The notes below the pieces were generated by a model that saw only the letters and a program-made list of their open reading frames with translations, had not been told where the DNA came from and did no database searches. The translations under genes were made by a program, and so were the position numbers. From the NCBI GenBank assembly GCA_009760855.2, contig WPIO01000004.1, positions 6,287,501 to 6,351,500 of the forward strand: a DNA stretch of 64,000 nt, in the 5' to 3' direction. This DNA is from Cristatella mucedo. Taxonomy: Eukaryota; Bryozoa; Phylactolaemata; Cristatellidae. Positions 44,372-55,954 of the stretch are shown piece by piece. How positions within the stretch are numbered: position 1 is the first letter of the stretch; the number at the start of each line of letters is the position of its first letter.

Positions 44372-46901
44372 GAGTGAGGCACTAGCATTCTGTGACCATA
44401 TTGGAGGGTTCGAGCCCCTTCTCAGTAGACAGTGCTCCATTGCATGCCCCCCTTAATGTGGGCAGATGGCCACAAAGGACTCTTCAGCCACCATAACAGT
44501 GAGGCATTGAAGTATCAGCCAGCGTTTACTTCTTACTCATAGCCAGCTAAGCGAGGATGCACTGATTTCGCAACCAGGCTGCTAGTTCCAACTCTGAATA
44601 ATATGGGCAGGACTAGTTTGAGGCTGGGAAAGAATGCTGGTCGAACCTGCCATGCGGTCAACGTCGAGACAACTCATGCTGGTACATCCTGACAGCAGCA
44701 CCGAAAGACGGATGCCTCTCCTCTGCAGCACTTGCTAGCAATCGCTGAACAGATTGCACTTTCAGGAGATGCCACGGGTAAAGCTTGAAGCCACGACAGC
44801 TGCAGCTGGGCTGTTCAAGTATCTCGATCTCCTAAATGTAGGCGAGATCTTCGGGATTGATAAGCAGCTGGCCTAAAGTCACCAGGTCAGGCAGAACGCC
44901 CCAGATTTTGAATGTTGTAGGAGGTGACGTACCACATACAAGTGGTCTGTAACGGCCGTGACCATGAAGTATCATTGTGAAAATGGACTCCGAATAAATA
45001 AGAATCAGGCTTCAAAGTCACTCGAAATACCTTCAAGGTAGAGTATTCTACCTGCAGGACTCGTTGCCGAGTTGCTCAAGTTGTTGCACATCACACTTCT
45101 AGCAGTGGAAGGTACTGTGCTGTGATTTAAACTACTCACTAAGACATGGCGAACTGATTAGAGACGTGTGGTTCGTGATCTTTTGTTGTTGACTGCACGT
45201 AGCTAGAGTTGCTATTAGTTCCATTTTGATACAATGTAAATGCGACCATCGACTCAGCAAACCTTATTCTTGTTCTTCTTCTGCCTCCTGTTCTTCTAAT
45301 CCATCAGTAGCACAGCCAGGTTTTAGGCTGTGACCATATATCGATTCTGTCGGGGATGGCTGATCTCACGAGGGCAAGCCGAGCATGGCCGTTGGCATGC
45401 AGTCTGGGTGTAACGTTATCGTTGGTCTAAAGGGAAGACGGACATTAGCCCCTTCAGTCAATTTCATCCTACGGCCTTGGCTGCTACCAAGATGTTGTTG
45501 CACGTGTATGCTTAATCCCCACCGACCAGAGAAGCATGCCGTCCGTGTGGAGCTGTAGCAGTCACGGCTTCATCCTTCAGTTGTTCACCGGAAACTAAAG
45601 CTCTTCTACTAATGCATCGTAAAGGGATCGGAAAAAGACTGACATTTGCTGCCCAGTGGAAGTACTCCTGTGATGCACTGCAGATTGACTACTGCTATTC
45701 CTGGACAAATGTCTCACATATGGGTTTGTGTATTCAAGAGATTTTCTGCGGCTTTAATGCAAGCCATTAGTAAAGTCATCAAGCTAATTTGCCTACACAC
45801 TCAGTGCTGCTAAGGCCACGAGAAGCAGTTGACAGGCACAATTGATCAGCTGCTACAGCCGAGTTCTAGCCACGGTCTGGGGACTCAACATGAAAAAATC
45901 CCACGAGACAATGTTACCCCTCTGCCTGCTGGCTGCTCGCCCGACGCCTTAAACGGCAAGTAGTGCCTCAGCACAGCAGCAAACCTTTGAGTGCAAGTGT
46001 AACGCTCTGCCGGTCTGCCAATGCCAGAGCATCCCATGAAGGCACGACTCATGTGAACCGCCAGCGACTTCAGGGCTGGGGTAGCAGCTCGGCTGCTGGT
46101 GACTGAATTGGTGGGGCTAGCAGCAGCTGCTGCTGCCTGAACACGAGTGCTGTCTGCCGTGATGTCATTTCCGTCGCCCCTCTCTCAGAGGCTGTCCGGT
46201 CGATCGCAGAGCGAAATAATTTACTATCTACACACGTGCCGGCTGTCGCAGGCGACGGAAATTCTATGTATCGGGTGTGCACCTAATTAACCTATGCTGC
46301 ATACTAAAGGGTGGACCCGACTGAGATAAACCTATATTCACAAAAGGCATGGCTCGGTTTTTAAGTTAGTTTTTCGTCATTAGGAGGCGGTGACAGAAGG
46401 AGTTAACTACAGAAAATCCACAACCAAGCATGCTCGATCGCATTTCCCCTAAGGTGCATGACCGGCAGTCAAGAATGCAGTCCTGCCTACCATGGTGCTA
46501 TTGTGGGCACCATACAGCCATTCAACCATACAGATTGTGAACAGCACAGCTAAGAGTTGGGAGATACCCTACATGATTAATTCGGGAAGAACAACGAGGC
46601 GAAAATAGTGTGATTAATGGTTAAGCCAGAGAGAGAAGCACAGAAGGAGTAGCCGTTATCCTTCCCCGATATTTGAAAAGCTCATTCTCCACCACGGAAA
46701 GAACCCAACTGGCTAAACGTTTCCCCAAACAAACACGAATGCATATTCACGTTGCACCTGTAACTCAGCAAGGCCTGCTACTTCTTGCCGGACTGAGTGG
46801 AATATACACTTGCTCGGTAAAGACGTAGTTGTGAAGTACGATGCAAACACTAAAATGTGTGACGTCCTAGTTCTTTGATGCTGAAACAGAAAATATCAGG
46901 T
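44372..46901. repeat. Repeat X, copy B
   Basis: This is a complete X unit from AGTGAGGCACTAGCATTCTG to AAAATATCAGGT. Its box B-like element, GGGTTCGAGCCCC (44407), is closer to the tRNA consensus than that of copy A. After 46901 the sequence is unrelated to repeat Y, which shows that X is a unit of its own. It keeps the 110 bp next to the AG tract that copy A has lost. Confidence 0.6.
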
Positions 46902-47620
46902 TAGCCTACGTTGGCAAAATTTGCATCGCACCATATAAGGTATATGCCAATAAATTACTGCAGTGCTAGTAAACGAGTAAAGGCTAGCTGTTCCAGATGC
47001 CCAATTCATTGAATGTTAAACAGTATAGAATAGCGTCGGCAATCAACTCTATTTATATAAGTTTTACATAAATGCGTGTACGACATTGTATGGAAAACAT
47101 GGCGGCGATCAGAGGCATTTGGCACACAAAAAACTAGATACTCACTTATCGACTTCTATATGAATGTTTCATAAGAGGCGTGAATGCTGATATTTCTGCG
47201 GGCTTTAGTGGAATAGGCTAAAATAAAGATTTTGAGCAGTAGCAAAGAGTCTGTCTACATCTCGAATTTCTTTCTTCATGCTGAATCATGCCACCGATTC
47301 TTAGCAAAGTACTGAGATTGAATCGGTGCCATGGAAACTCAAAGACCTGAGCGTAGTAAATTTCTCAGATTGTGCTAGAAGATTCACGGATTTTAATTAC
47401 TTCTTAATTGAAAGCAATAGCAAACAGGATGCCTTCCGTAATTTTTCAGATACTTACTGAGCTAATGTAACGAAAGCAAATCTTAAATGCAAATACAATG
47501 GAGGGGCTTAACCTTTTCAGCCACTTGTCAGAATCATTTTGCAGCAGTCCATCGAATAAATAAATAAATACATACTAGCTGAATAAACGCCGACTCCTTT
47601 GTTTAGCGACATATGTGCCT
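46902..47620. other. No recognised feature
   Basis: AT-rich DNA without long frames or recognised repeats. A short (AAAT)n run is near 47555. Confidence 0.3.
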
Positions 47621-48046
47621 TTATAATAATAATAATAATGCATTTGAAAAAGCGCCCTCAGAGAACTCAGCTTCTTTCTAGGGGCTATATAGTTGCTGCA
47701 AAGGGAAACGCGATTGAATGGCGAATAATATCATGCTTCATATTCAACATGATTATAACATGGTTAGTGGCAGCATGCACAGTGTCAGCAAGCAGAAGCA
47801 CATAAAGGACGAATCACAAGGACCAAACAAATGCTGTCCGAATCACAGGGAACCGACGACTGCCGTCCTAAATAGGTTTGTTTTTAAGTTATTTTTGACC
47901 GTGGTCAAGTCAGGGAATGTTGTGACGTTGGTCGGGAGTGAGTTCCAGGTTTTGGAAGCATCAGCACTAAATGCAAGCTCTCCAAAGGATTTAAGGTTTT
48001 GTACGAGGTGTTGGTTAACTGTTGATTTCCGAAAAGCCGGTTTGAC
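47621..48046 (-). mobile_element. L2-A, 3' fragment with (TTA)n tail
   Basis: An AAT tract (47621-47640), the 3' hairpin, 3' UTR and last coding part of L2-A lie on the minus strand. The minus frame 48088-47843 includes NLKSFGELAFSADASKTWNS, a well-kept C-terminal motif. It stops where a minus-strand SINE-2 begins. Confidence 0.8.
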
Positions 48047-48152
48047 GGCTATCGCCACCTCTTGCAGTGGCGATAAAGGATCGCCCACAACTTCGGACTT
48101 CGGTAGTAAAAAGCAACCAACTTACCTAGTGTGCCATCACGGCTCAGTAGCA
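48047..48152 (-). mobile_element. SINE-2, minus-strand copy with altered middle
   Basis: Both ends of SINE-2 can be recognised on the minus strand: the head (GCCGTGATGGCACACTAGG, right side) and the hairpin tail (ATCGCCACTGCAAGAGGTGG, left side). The middle with box B is replaced or strongly diverged and shorter. It forms an inverted pair with the plus-strand copy 130 bp away. Confidence 0.65.
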
Positions 48153-48282
48153 TTCAGGTTTGCTTCCCCTTGGCTTGCCCGGTCTAATCACGTACTCCGC
48201 GAGAGAAGTTTCAGGTATGTAGTTTTAAGGTAGAAACGAAGCTGTTGGTCGGTCTCCTACAGTTACGGTCGTATTGAAGCGA

Positions 48283-48456
48283 TAGTATGGTGAGCCGCAA
48301 TGGCACACTAGGTAAGGCACTTGCTTTCACGATCATGGTCCCGAGGTCGTGGGTTCGATTCCTGCAGTGGGCGATCCTTTATCGCCACTGCAAGTAGTGG
48401 TGATAACCGTAAAGGCTCTTCAGTCGCTATAAAAAGAGACTGTGTAATCAGTCAGG
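48283..48456 (+). mobile_element. SINE-2, tRNA-derived SINE, best copy
   Basis: The head has box A TGGCACACTAGGTAAGGC (48301-48318) and box B GGGTTCGATTCC (48351-48362), spaced as in tRNA genes. The body contains a hairpin, ATCGCCACT-GCAAGT-AGTGGTGAT, and ends with AAGGCTCTTCAGTCGCTATA and an A/G-rich stretch. The tail does not resemble L2-A or L2-B, so its partner LINE is not visible here. It is not a functional tRNA: no acceptor stem pairs with its end. Confidence 0.75.
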
Positions 48457-48526
48457 ATTTATTTATTCAAGGAACTGCAGGTAAGCCAAAGATTTAGATT
48501 ATGCATTAAAGGTGAACTTGGTGCTA

Positions 48527-49150
48527 TAATGTCTTCTGTAGGTGAATACGAAGAGAAGCGATGTTGCGAGAAGGTTGTCAAGAAGCCTATGATAAGATAG
48601 TTATATAGAGCCTAAACAGTTAACATAGTCGATCAATGAAAACTTGAATAGACTTTAAGGTCAGATTTGAGCTAACATCTCAGCAGAGGGCGGCCTTTAA
48701 TAAAGTAAGAGCCAAAGCAACGCCACACAATATTGGCTGATACAATTCAAGTTGCTAAAGAGTGGCGGACATAAGCAATTTTTGAAACAAAGCGACACTG
48801 AAAAACAAAAGGCTGTTTTATCATAATGAGCCTTTGCAGCTTCCCACGGAGCTCGATAAGTTAAACTTTATTTGCACTGGTCAAGATGTGCTTACAGGAT
48901 GTATAACAGAAAGGTTCAATCAGATTCAACAACATACCGCATTATCTGGGTTTGGTTATGAAATCTTTAAGAGTTCTGAAAAATCCGAAGTTGATATCCT
49001 TAGTGAGTGCAAATCTCTGGAGGAGTTGCTTACATGGAGACAGCAAGGAGGACGTGGACAGAACTGAAACACACACAGATGCAAGCCTATGCCTAGCGGC
49101 TTACCCAGACTAGGAATCACCAAGTGGTCTTGCAATTTAACTGGCACTAC
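48527..49150 (+). pseudogene. Possible hAT-like transposase relic, D1 copy
   Basis: The plus frame 48834-49067 (77 codons) contains ERFNQIQQHTALSGFGYEIF and ILSECKSLEELL. This is reminiscent of the region of hAT-type transposase-derived proteins where an RF motif is followed by GF(x)L and a helical ECxxLE segment. The upstream part is degraded. A paralogous, more broken copy lies at 58713-59330. The similarity is from memory and weak; a decayed host exon is an alternative. Confidence 0.3.
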
Positions 49151-50030
49151 TGGTTAATAAAAACATTTCCCTTCCTTTCAGTAGCTTTTCTTAGAATTTT
49201 ATTGAGTCTTAAAACTTCAGTGTCCGATCTTGAAAGGTAAATTTATACATTAGAAGTTACACTAATATCTCGTCGTTTATCTGTGAGCAAAGACTGGCGG
49301 TTGGCTGGCCAAAAATGTTCAGTGATAGAGATTTAGTTCCTCCGAACATTAAAGAAATGTTCTCCAAGAGTTCAAAAAGCAAGAAATGTAAAGCTTTTAA
49401 CAACACCAACTGCAATTGTTTAACTGTCTATCTTAACGATTGAGATTTATAATAAGTTACAATTCCTTCTCTCAGATCTTTTAACTTAGGAACCATCTAT
49501 GAACTCAAATAGTGTTCTAATCTAGCAATCACTTGGGCTTCAGCTATGCTTTACAGCAAGGCAGGTGATTCAATAACCACGTTATGTTTAGAAATCAGCC
49601 TAGCAATGCATCGCAAATATAACTCGGCACCAATAAAGAGCAATGACTAAATGAGGGCTATGCAGTCTTATCTTTTTGCTTTCTCTGTCATAATTCCGAA
49701 CGCAGATAGGGTTTCTCACTCATCATTGATTAAAGTAACTTCAAACCTGTGCCAATAAATAATTATCATATTTGCGAGATATTGTTAAAGAGCTCTTGAC
49801 AGAATGCTGAATTTTAATTCATTGTATAGAGGCCATGATGCAGCACTAACGTTTTAGCAGAATACGAAAAAATTAGTCACTTTTTACGGCAGCCTGGATT
49901 TCACTTGTAAAGAGACAAGTAAAAGTTAAACATATAAACTGCTACCTTAAATCATAGCCACGGTTAAGAACAAAACTGTTGAGAGTATTATTATGACTAC
50001 CATGAAGCCTAAACTTGAATAAAACTATAT
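49151..50030. repeat. AT-rich part of block D1
   Basis: This is non-coding sequence colinear with 59331-60255, at clearly lower identity than X-Y copies A and C. No function was recognised. Confidence 0.55.
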
Positions 50031-51574
50031 ATATAATGTGGTTAGAGGCGACATGCACAGCATCAGTATGCAAGTGTGGTTAGTGGCAGCATGCACAGTA
50101 TCAGCATGCATAAGAACATGAAGAATGAATAACAGAGATCCACTAAATGCTATCCGAAAAAACGTGCGTTTTGAGATTCTTTTAAATGTGGTCAAGTCAG
50201 GGGATGTTTTAACCAAAGTCGGGAGTGAGTTTTGGGCTTCGGGAGCATGCGAACTAGATGCATGGTCTCTAAATAATTTGAGATTTGCACTATTAATAAG
50301 TAAGATGTAATTTTCCCAAAGGCCGGTGGCATGACGCTTGGCCTGGTGGGGGAGTAGATCTGATAGATAGGCTGGAGCCAAAGAATTAGGAGACCTAAAA
50401 GTGAGCGACCTTAATCCGTTGCTTCACTGGTATCCAGTGGAGGTCGGCGAGAAGTGGTGCTCTGCCGAGACCGCAATGCCAATGACAGACAAGCCTAGCT
50501 GCAGAGTTTAGCAGCAGCTGTATGCACCTGATTGAGCATGCCGGCATGCCAACAAGCAGCGAGTTAGAGAAATAAAATCGGGATGTCATAAATGCATAGA
50601 ACAGCTTAGATGTGCTATCCTTACCTAAACAAGCCCGATTTTTATTACTCTCATGCAGCTGAAAATAGGTAGGCTTGGCAGTGGAGCTGATGTGGTCGTC
50701 TAACGAGAGGTCGCTTTAAAACATAACATTTTGATTTTTCACAGGTCTGATTTTGTGCAGATTCAACACGTGATATGCTGGCAGAGCCGTTTTTGAGTTT
50801 AGCACTTCCACTTTCTGAATCAAACTCGGTTCGCCTATAACTATTTATTTAGCTCTATCATTATTTAATTTAATAAAATTTGATGTCATTCATACGGCAC
50901 TGTCATCAGTATGAACATCGATCGACTCAGAGAATTTGAGGTGGTCGATGGCTAGGAGTGATTAAAGCAAAGGCACAACCGAGTGTCATCTGCATAGAAG
51001 TGAAATCCTAGGTTGTGCATGGCAATCACATCGGCAAGAGGGGCAGTATAAAGCGTGAAAATAACCAGACCTAACAGAGAGCCCTAAGGCACCCCACATT
51101 TTAAAGGTGCCTCGGATGATCTTTGTCATTTTACTTCAATACTCTGGAGTCTCCCACTAAGGTAGGACCTGAAAGATTGCAGAGCAATGCCAGTGATACC
51201 CAGCCAATATGAGATGTGCTCAAGAATAACTTGGTGATCGATAGTATTAAAAGCTGCCGAAACAACAAGCAAACCAAGCAGAGATACTTTACCCATATTC
51301 CGCATCCCTAAGGAGGTCGTGGTTCACCCTATGCACTGCCGTTTCTCTGGAGTGATCAGCTCTAAAGACGGAACTGGAACTTACTAGCAAGGTTTGAAGT
51401 TTAAATATATGAGTTCAGCTGGTCTGCAACGAATCGCCTCAATATCTTTGATATGAATGGCAGAATGAAGACTGGGCGGAATACACTAAGTTCTCTTGGT
51501 GTAGTGTCACTTTCTTAAAAATTGGCCTGACTTAAGCTTTTTTTGAAAGCAGCTGGGACATGACCTGAGGCTAA

Positions 51575-52056
51575 TGTAATGTATCTCCGTCAGTAACTCC
51601 ACCGAGTCATAAAAACCATGTGGGTGTTACGCATGAGAGTTTTGTATAGCACACTCACAGCCTAAGCGGCTTTCGGTACGCATTCGGTACCCAACAGACT
51701 TCGTCTCATGCAACAAAGAGAAAGTGGGAAGCATAGCAGAGTTAGGAGAGCAGTTGAGGTAGTGAGTAGCATTGAAGTAGCAGCTCAGGACCGCTGAAAA
51801 AGATGTGCCATAGTCGGCAGTTGGAGAGTAGATGTCGTTGCGTAAGAATTGTGGAAGCGAGTACCACAGTCTAGGACCTGCAGAGCTAAAGCGTCTGTCG
51901 CCAACTGTCTTTAAGCGGAGGAATGGGACAGCTAATCTATTTTCCACACAGGACCTGAGGGCGCGAACAGGCTGAAACTGATGCAGCAGTTCAGCTAGGT
52001 ATGAAGGAGCCAAGCCGTGGCTGGCCTTGTGGGTCAGCTTAAGAACTTTGCTCTGA
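51575..52056 (-). mobile_element. L2-B, 3' fragment nested in L2-A
   Basis: The minus frame 52013-51627 (128 codons) carries MAPSYLAELLHQFQPVRALR and RRFSSAGPRLWYSLPQFLR, the L2-B C-terminal region. It is followed by the family's 3' end (GGAGTTACTGACGGAGATAC). The paralogous L2-A in block D2 (near 61805) is continuous across this point. The fragment is short because of 5' truncation. Confidence 0.82.
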
Positions 52057-52828
52057 CATAATAATGATGTAAGTCATGCATGGAAGCAGCAGATTAATGT
52101 AACAAAGGAGCTGGACAGTGGGCATGGGGTCTCAAGGGCTTGTTGTCGTCTAGTGCCCTTTTAAATGTTAAACATTGAAGTGGAGCCAGGAATCGAGGGA
52201 CAGCAGCCAAAGGGGGATGCTGCCACCGCAGGGATTGACTCTCTGATCTTGTCTATCTTGTAGACAAAGAATTGACAGTAGCGATCAGGGAGATCATCAC
52301 AAGGGTCATCAGGTAAGGAGCAAATCTGATAGTGGTTAAAGTGATTGTTGAACGTCGACATCAGCATTTTTAGATTGTGCATCTGTGATTAAACAATGTT
52401 AATATAGAAGCTAGACTTGATATTTGCTAGTATTGATTGGTACGATCAACAATAGCCCTTGTATGCCTGTCGATGGACAGTCAGTCCTGATCTTTGGTAT
52501 GTTTTTCAAGCTCGTGCTTGGCAGACATAGCTAGAATAATGTTTGCGGAAAACCACAGGCCGTCTGGTCGAGGGCAGGCAGTGTGCTTAGTCAGAAGTGC
52601 AAACTCGTCTAGCTTGTCAGCTAGTATCATGTTGTAGCTATTCATCAAGGGTGACAGATCGGAGGTGGAACAGAGCAGCAGAAGCGATGCAGATATACTC
52701 GAACGGACAGCATCGACGTCAAGTTTCTTGAGGTTTCTCGATTCACAGTGATTTTAGTGGAGGAGAAAGCTGGAAATCACTGTAGATTGAATGAGATCTG
52801 CATGTGGTCAGATAAGCATGAGTTGGTA

Positions 52829-53197
52829 CTAATTGTAGATGAAGCAGATGTCGTATGAGAAAACGTGGTCGAGTGTGCGACCCTTGACGTGAGTTTGGCC
52901 GTGCACAGGAGCCACGAGAGACAATGAGTCAGTCAATGCACGAAATTCAGTGCTCAAGTCGTCAGATAAGTTATGGAAGCTAATGTTGAAATCATCCATA
53001 ATGAGAAAGGATCGAGTTTTTACACATGGAATCGAAATGAGATCGGAGAAATCTGAGAAAAAGGAGGATTTTGTACCTGGTGGGCGATCGACTACTGCCA
53101 CCAACGGTAGCTTGTTTTCACTAGGAATCAAGACAATCAATTCAAAAGACTGCTTCAAGGGTACTTCAAACGGCTTGAAGTTGATTTTCGAGAGCAT
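52829..53197 (-). pseudogene. L2-A endonuclease fragment (122 codons open)
   Basis: This is the middle and C-terminal half of an apurinic-type LINE endonuclease. VVDRPPGT (residues 35-42) stands for the canonical VYRPPG, LIMDDFNI (65-72) for GDFN with the metal-binding aspartate, and HVKGRTLDHVFS (103-114) for the SxHxxGxTLDxV motif. Active-site residues are largely kept. The N-terminal part, with the catalytic glutamate, is separated by the 53228-53720 insertion and continues at 53972-53700. Confidence 0.87.
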
Positions 53198-53227
53198 GAC
53201 AGCAGCAGCTCCACCTGCAGTCTTGAT

Positions 53228-53720
53228 AGATTATTGCCAGTTAGGAATTCAGAAATAAAAACGAACGTAGACACATTTTTCTTTAGCAGTAACTACGAGC
53301 AATCTTATAGCTACAGCTATTAACAAACATCAATTATTGTCTAGATTATTCTTCAGAATAGCACCTACTGCATATATATAGAAGGTTAAGGAAAAAATGT
53401 GTGCGCCGTACATATTACTGAGTCATTATTAAATTCAGTACATTTTTATTTCATTTAATAATTACTAAAATCACACGTACGAACTTTTTCCTCAACATTA
53501 TGTCTGAACTTGCAGGTCAAGTGGGGACGTTTCGAAACTATTTAATTGTGAGTTGATCGGCAGAGTTTCTCAAATTAATTCTCGTTATTGCCAAGCTTTC
53601 GATCAGCAATGTTTTATGCTGGAATATCCCACTATTCACCAACAAGGTACCTATGAACACCTGACAGTTATGTAACCTAGCTAAGCGCTATTAAATCAGT
53701 CAATTATTTAAATTTATATA
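53228..53720. mobile_element. Unclassified insertion in the L2-A endonuclease
   Basis: L2-A coding sequence stops near 53228 and resumes near 53720 in the expected order, so about 490 bp has been inserted. The insert is AT-rich, has no long frame and shows no obvious terminal inverted repeats or tRNA-like boxes. It could be a short non-autonomous transposon of unknown type. Confidence 0.45.
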
Positions 53721-53930
53721 TTTATATCTATCTAGGGGTTTAAAGAATGAGAGACCAGTCATGTTAGCGTCTTTAATGGTCAGACAGATTATCGGTTTTA
53801 GCCCAGTATCAGTTAGGGCGAGCAGGTCTAGACCATTTTCAGAAATAAGGTCGATCTTTACCATAGGTTTATTGGTTAGTAAGCGAGGATTATAATGGCA
53901 GGCGATAGGTTGGCCCGCCGGAGTAATAAG

Positions 53931-55954
53931 CCCATATTTTGAATGTTGTAGGAGGTGAGCTACCACATGCAAGTGGTCTGTAACGACCGTGACCGTGAAG
54001 TGTCATTGTGAAAATGGACTCAAAATAAAAATAGAATCAGGCTCCAAAGTCACTCGAAATACCTTCAATGTAGTGAATTCTACCTGCACGACTTGTTGCT
54101 GAGTTGCTCAAGTTGTTGCATATCACACTTCTAGCAGTTGAAGGTACTGTCTTACGATTCAAACTACTCACTAAGACATCTCGAACTGATTAGAGACATG
54201 TGGTTCGTGATCTTTTGCTGTTGATTGCACGTAGTTAGAGTTGCTAATAGTTCCCTTTTGATACAATGTAAGTGTGGCTATTGAATTAGCAAATCTTGTT
54301 CTTGTTGTTATTCTTCTGCCTCCTGTTCTTCTAATCATTGAGTAGCATTGCCAGGTTTTAGGCTGTAGCCACATATTGATCTTGTCAGGGACAGCCAATC
54401 TCAGGAGGGCAGGCCGAGCATGGCCGTTGGCATGTAGTCTGGTTGGTATGTTATCGTCCGTCGAAAGGGAAGGGAGACATTAGCCCCCTCAGTCACTTAC
54501 ATCGTACGGCCTTGGCTGCTACCAAGATGGTGTTGCACGTATATGCTTAATCCACATCGACCAGAGAAGCGTGCTGTCCGTGTGGAGCTGTAGCAGTCAC
54601 TGCTTGATCCTTCGGTTGTTCACCGAAGACTAGAGCTCTCCTACTTATGCATCGTAAAGGTATCGGAAAACGACTGACATCTGCTGCCCAGTGAATGTGC
54701 TCCTGTGATGCACTGCAGATTGACTACTGCTATTCCAGTTCACATTTCCCACTAATGGCTTTGTGTATTCTAGAGACTATCTGTGGCTATATTACAAGCC
54801 ATTAGTTAAGTTATCGAGCTAATTTGTCTACATACTAACTCCTGCTAAGGCTACAAGATGCAGTTGACAGGCAAAATTGATCAGCTGCTACAGCCGAGTT
54901 CTAGCCACGGTCTGGGGACTCGACACCGAAAACTCAACGAGACCATGTTACCCCCCCCCCTCTGCCTACCAGGCTGCTCTCCCGATGACCTATGCGGCAG
55001 GTAGTGCTTCAGCATAGCAGTGAACCTTTGAGTGCACGTGTTACGCTCTGCCGGTCTGCCAATGACAGATCATCCCATGGAGGCACGACTCATGTGAACC
55101 GCCAGCGACCTCAGGGCTGTGGTAGCAGCTCAGCTGCTGGTGACAGAATTAGTGGGGCTAGCAGCAGCTGTGGCTGCCTGAAAATGAGTGCTGTCTGCCG
55201 TGATGTCATTTCCGTTGCCCCTCTCTCTGAGAATGTCCGGTCGATGAAAGAGCGAAATAAGTCGCTTTCTATACACAAGCCGGTTGTCGCAGGCTATAGA
55301 CATTCTATGCATCGATCGTGCACCTAATGAAACTATGTGGCATACTAAGAGGTGGACCCGACTGAGATGAACGTATATTCACAATGGAGTGGTTCCCTGT
55401 TTAATTTGGTTTCGTCATTAGGAGACATTGACGAAAGGAAGTAACCTCTGGAAATCCGAAACTAAGCATGCTCGATCGCATTTTGCATCTGATGCATGAC
55501 CGGTAGTTAACAATGCAGTCCTGCTTAGCATGGTGCAATTGTTGGCACCACACAGCCATTATACCGTGCAGAGTTTGAGCAGCACAGCTATGAGTTAGGA
55601 GATACCCTGCAGGATTAAGTCGATGAGAACAACGAACCGAAAATAGTGTGATTAATGGTTAAGCCAGAGAGAGAGAGAGAGAGAGAGAGAAGCATAGAGT
55701 GAGTAGCCGTAATCCGGCCGTGATATTTGAAAAGCTCGTTCTCCACCATGGACAGAAACCATGTGGCTAAACGTATGGCCGAACAGCATGGATGCATGTT
55801 CACGTTGCGCCTGTACCTCTACAAGGCCTGGTACTTCTTGAGGGAGTGAGTGAAGTATACACTTGCTCGGTCAAAGACGTAGTTGTGAAGTATGGTGTAG
55901 ACACTAATATGTGACGTCATAGTTTTTTCTATGCTGAAACAGAAAATGTCAGGT
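53931..55954. repeat. Repeat X, copy C (start of duplication unit 2)
   Basis: This is colinear with 38891-40881, at roughly 96-97% identity by eye, but lacks the first 540 bp of X. It starts abruptly in the L2-A endonuclease region, with a short shared CCC(N)2ATTTTGAATGTTG stretch at the join. A poly-C run at 54950-54961 is longer than in copy A. Confidence 0.65.
55666..55690. repeat. (AG)12 microsatellite
   Basis: This is the short counterpart of the (AG)45 tract at 40527-40616. Confidence 0.9.

Larger units (their letters stand above)
50031..53930 (-). mobile_element. L2-A, long copy in block D1
   Basis: This is a minus-strand L2-A from the 3' UTR (50031) to the endonuclease start (53930). 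The C-terminal frame is at 50381-50025 (MAPAYLSDLLPHQAK), the thumb at 50589-50395, and the endonuclease at 53197-52829 and 53972-53700. It is interrupted by an L2-B fragment (51575-52056) and by about 490 bp of foreign sequence (53228-53720). The 3' half is colinear with the copy at 60256-62465, including the junction to the neighbouring AT-rich DNA, so the two descend from one insertion. Confidence 0.8.

Noticed and set aside
48283-48370. True tRNA gene
   Set aside because: Boxes A and B are good, but the acceptor stem does not close and the same head is joined to the same non-tRNA tail in other copies, so it is a SINE.
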